Source of the DNA: Nocardioides pini | GTDB lineage: Bacteria > Actinomycetota > Actinomycetes > Propionibacteriales > Nocardioidaceae | Reading direction: 5' to 3' | DNA: 64,000 nt | Assembly (NCBI RefSeq): GCF_026712185.1 | Contig: NZ_JAPPUX010000001.1 | Location: forward strand, 1,054,001 to 1,118,000 | In this document: one piece after another, positions 62,173-64,000 of the stretch | How positions within the stretch are numbered: the stretch's first letter is position 1 | Layout: each line of letters opens with the position of its first letter | Made by a program: the position numbers and the translations under genes | Notes under the pieces: model-generated | What the model was told of the DNA's origin: nothing | What the model saw: the letters and a program-made list of their open reading frames with translations, nothing else | The model's database searches: none

Positions 62173-62397
62173 ATGAAGAAGGACACCCACCCCGAGTACG
62201 TCGAGACCCAGGTGACCTGCACCTGTGGCGCGTCGTTCACCACCCGCAGCACCGCGACCTCCGGCTCGATCCACGCCGACGTCTGCTCGCAGTGCCACCC
62301 GTTCTACACCGGCAAGCAGAAGATCCTCGACACCGGCGGCCGCGTCGCCCGCTTCGAGGCCCGCTACGCCAAGAAGGCCCCGGCCGAGAAGAAGTAG
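62173..62397 (+). CDS. rpmE: 50S ribosomal protein L31 (zinc-binding form)
   Basis: 74 residues. Zinc ligands in [13 protein letters not shown] and [19 protein letters not shown] (four Cys), so the C+ form that acts as a zinc store and is replaced by a C- paralogue under zinc limitation. The Lys-rich tail APAEKK ends the protein. A 131-bp leader separates it from rho and a hairpin follows it. Confidence 0.97.
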   Translation: MKKDTHPEYVETQVTCTCGASFTTRSTATSGSIHADVCSQCHPFYTGKQKILDTGGRVARFEARYAKKAPAEKK

Positions 62398-62405
62398 TCC
62401 ACGTC

Positions 62406-62444
62406 AGGCGCCGGTCTCCCGCACACCGCGGGTGGCCGGCGCCT
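62406..62444 (+). terminator. hairpin between rpmE and prfA
   Basis: AGGCGCCGG (62406-62414) pairs with CCGGCGCCT (62436-62444), with a further CCCGC/GCGGG inner stem, followed by TTGT. Confidence 0.7.
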
Positions 62445-62482
62445 TGTCGTCTGCCCGCCCCGACCCCACCCGAGGAGCACCG

Positions 62483-63556
62483 TTGTTCGAAGCCGTCGAC
62501 GGCATGCGCGAGGAGCACGCCGACCTCGAACGACGCCTCGCGCTCCCGGAGACCCACGCCGACCAGCGCCTCGCCAAGCAGCTCAACCAGCGCTACGCCG
62601 AGCTGACGGCCGTCGTCACGACCTGGCAGGAGTGGCTCCGCCTGGGCGACGACATCGGGGCCGCCCGCGAGCTGGCCTCCGACGACCCGGCCTTCGCGCA
62701 GGAGGCCGACGACCTCACCGCCCGGCGGGACGCCGCCGGGGAGCGGCTGCGGCGGCTCCTGGTGCCCCGCGACCCCTCCGACGGCAAGGACGCGCTGCTG
62801 GAGATCAAGTCGGGGGAGGGCGGTGAGGAGTCCGCGCTCTTCGCCGGCGACCTCCTGCGGATGTACTCCCGCTACGCCGAGACCCGCGGCTGGAGCGTCG
62901 AGGTGCTCGACGCCACCGAGTCCGACCTGGGCGGCTACAAGTCCGTCACCGCGGCGGTCAAGGCACGCGGGACGGTCGAGCCCGGCCAGGCGCCGTACGC
63001 CCTGCTCAAGTTCGAGGGTGGTGTGCACCGGGTCCAGCGGGTGCCCGTCACGGAGTCGCAGGGCCGGGTCCACACCTCCGCCGCGGGCGTGCTCGTCATG
63101 CCCGAGGCCGAGCAGGTCGACGTCACCATCGACGACAACGACCTGCGCATCGACGTCTTCCGCTCCAGCGGCCCGGGCGGCCAGAGCGTCAACACCACCG
63201 ACTCGGCCGTGCGGATCACCCACGTGCCCACCGGCATCGTGGTGAGCTGCCAGAACGAGAAGAGCCAGCTGCAGAACAAGGAGCAGGCCATGCGCATCCT
63301 CCGCGCCCGGCTGCTCCAGGCGGCGCAGGACGCCGCCGACGCCGAGGCCAGCGTGGCCCGCCGCTCGCAGGTGCGCACGGTGGACCGCTCCGAGCGCATC
63401 CGCACCTACAACTACCCGGAGAACCGGATCTCGGACCACCGCACGGGCTACAAGGCCTACAACCTCGACCAGGTGCTCGACGGCGACCTCCAGCCGGTGC
63501 TCGACTCGTGCGTGGAGACCGACATGGCCGCGCGGCTCGCGGCGCTGGAGTCCTGA
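62483..63556 (+). CDS. prfA: peptide chain release factor 1
   Basis: 357 residues. Codon-recognition domain, [20 protein letters not shown], and the peptidyl-hydrolysis motif [17 protein letters not shown] with GGQ. It terminates at UAA and UAG. The start is TTG 62483, supported by GAGGAG five bases upstream; no ATG or GTG fits before residue 8. Followed immediately by prmC. Confidence 0.96.
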   Translation: MFEAVDGMREEHADLERRLALPETHADQRLAKQLNQRYAELTAVVTTWQEWLRLGDDIGAARELASDDPAFAQEADDLTARRDAAGERLRRLLVPRDPSDGKDALLEIKSGEGGEESALFAGDLLRMYSRYAETRGWSVEVLDATESDLGGYKSVTAAVKARGTVEPGQAPYALLKFEGGVHRVQRVPVTESQGRVHTSAAGVLVMPEAEQVDVTIDDNDLRIDVFRSSGPGGQSVNTTDSAVRITHVPTGIVVSCQNEKSQLQNKEQAMRILRARLLQAAQDAADAEASVARRSQVRTVDRSERIRTYNYPENRISDHRTGYKAYNLDQVLDGDLQPVLDSCVETDMAARLAALES

Positions 63557-64000
63557 GTGCGCGCCAGCCTCGCGCGGCGTGAGGGGGCGATCCGGCTCCG
63601 CGACGCCGGGGTCGTCTCGCCCGAGCGCGACGCCGACCTCCTCCTCGCGCACGTGCTCGACGTGCCGCTGGGCCGGCTGCCGCTGGTCGACGACCTCGGG
63701 CCGGGGGAGCAGGAGCGGTACGACGCCCTGCTGGCGCGCCGCGCGGCCCGCGAGCCCCTCCAGCACCTGACCGGCACCGCGGCGTTCCGCCACGTCGAGC
63801 TGGCGGTCGGCCCCGGGGTCTTCGTGCCGCGCCCGGAGACCGAGCTGCTTGCCGGGTGGGCCATCGAGCAGGCGCAGTCCTTGGCGGGGACACCCGTGGT
63901 GGTCGACCTGTGCACCGGGTCGGGTGCGATCGCGGCGGCGGTCAAGGACGAGGCGCCGCACGCCGACGTGCACGCGGTCGAGATGAGCCCCGACGCCTTC
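63557..64000 (+). CDS. prmC: release factor glutamine methyltransferase, truncated by window edge
   Basis: The first 148 codons are visible, directly after the prfA stop (TGA then GTG). The N-terminal helical domain (REPLQHLTGTAAFRHVELAV) and PGVFVPRPETELLAGWAIEQ are PrmC hallmarks, then SAM motif I VVDLCTGSGAIAAAVKDEAP. It methylates the GGQ glutamine of RF1/RF2. The NPPY motif lies past the edge. Confidence 0.93.
   Translation, partial: MRASLARREGAIRLRDAGVVSPERDADLLLAHVLDVPLGRLPLVDDLGPGEQERYDALLARRAAREPLQHLTGTAAFRHVELAVGPGVFVPRPETELLAGWAIEQAQSLAGTPVVVDLCTGSGAIAAAVKDEAPHADVHAVEMSPDAF

Overview
This 64 kb window comes from a high-GC actinobacterium, most likely a member of the Nocardioidaceae. 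The evidence is very GC-rich coding with many GTG starts, a WhiB protein, mycothiol-type SigR/RsrA, multifunctional Kgd, nickel SOD with its SodX protease, the 24-residue ribosomal protein bL37 and many four-base stop/start overlaps. The block aroA-rsgA ... SRAP ... sigR-rsrA-bL37 ... pdtaS-whiB1 resembles the sigH/whiB1 neighbourhood of mycobacteria. All assignments are by reading motifs; no database search was run.

Layout. 1-5.2 kb: truncated secreted PLD-like gene, S4 protein, ABC exporter with a NarL-type two-component system, FKBP and CBS proteins. 5.3-9.7 kb: histidinol-phosphatase-like gene, rsgA, aroA, DoxX. 9.7-12.5 kb: an ECF sigma factor fused to a zinc finger, membrane segment and Asn-Pro-Thr-Ser repeat tail, divergent from a degenerate GGDEF-like gene. 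12.6-15.2 kb: SRAP, hydrolase, sigR-rsrA, bL37. 15.2-26.8 kb: MarR and its partner, a second ECF sigma with a membrane regulator, IlvG-like enzyme, pdtaS, whiB1, rsbW-sigF. 27-34.8 kb: sodN/sodX, malic enzyme, oxidoreductases, Eis-like acetyltransferase. 34.8-40.5 kb: DUF6104, kgd, lipoprotein, LCP protein. 40.5-47.4 kb: secreted unknown protein, then a compact cell-wall module: a one-pass membrane protein, a natural RodA(SEDS)-class B PBP fusion and a convergent MreB. 47.6 kb: tRNA-Arg(CCG). 47.8-53.0 kb: a 5.2 kb IS5-like transposon with 19-bp inverted ends, a TCA target duplication and passenger genes. 53-64 kb: thioesterase, then argS-lysA-hom-thrC-thrB, a divergent Rho, rpmE, prfA and the start of prmC.

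How the genes work together. The 53.6-60 kb block runs from aspartate-family amino acids into translation termination genes. Stress control is concentrated at 14-26 kb: SigR/RsrA for thiol stress, SigF/RsbW for general stress, and PdtaS and WhiB1. The strongest candidates for undescribed biology are (1) the RodA-PBP fusion with MreB and a RodZ-like-topology protein, (2) the Rho whose P-loop Lys, catalytic Glu and Arg finger all look replaced, (3) the passenger-carrying transposon inserted exactly at a stop codon, and (4) the sigma factor fused to its own membrane tail.

Many starts are set by a TAnnnT hexamer six to eight bases before ATG/GTG, which suggests widespread leaderless transcription. 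I used it to choose starts where it was present.
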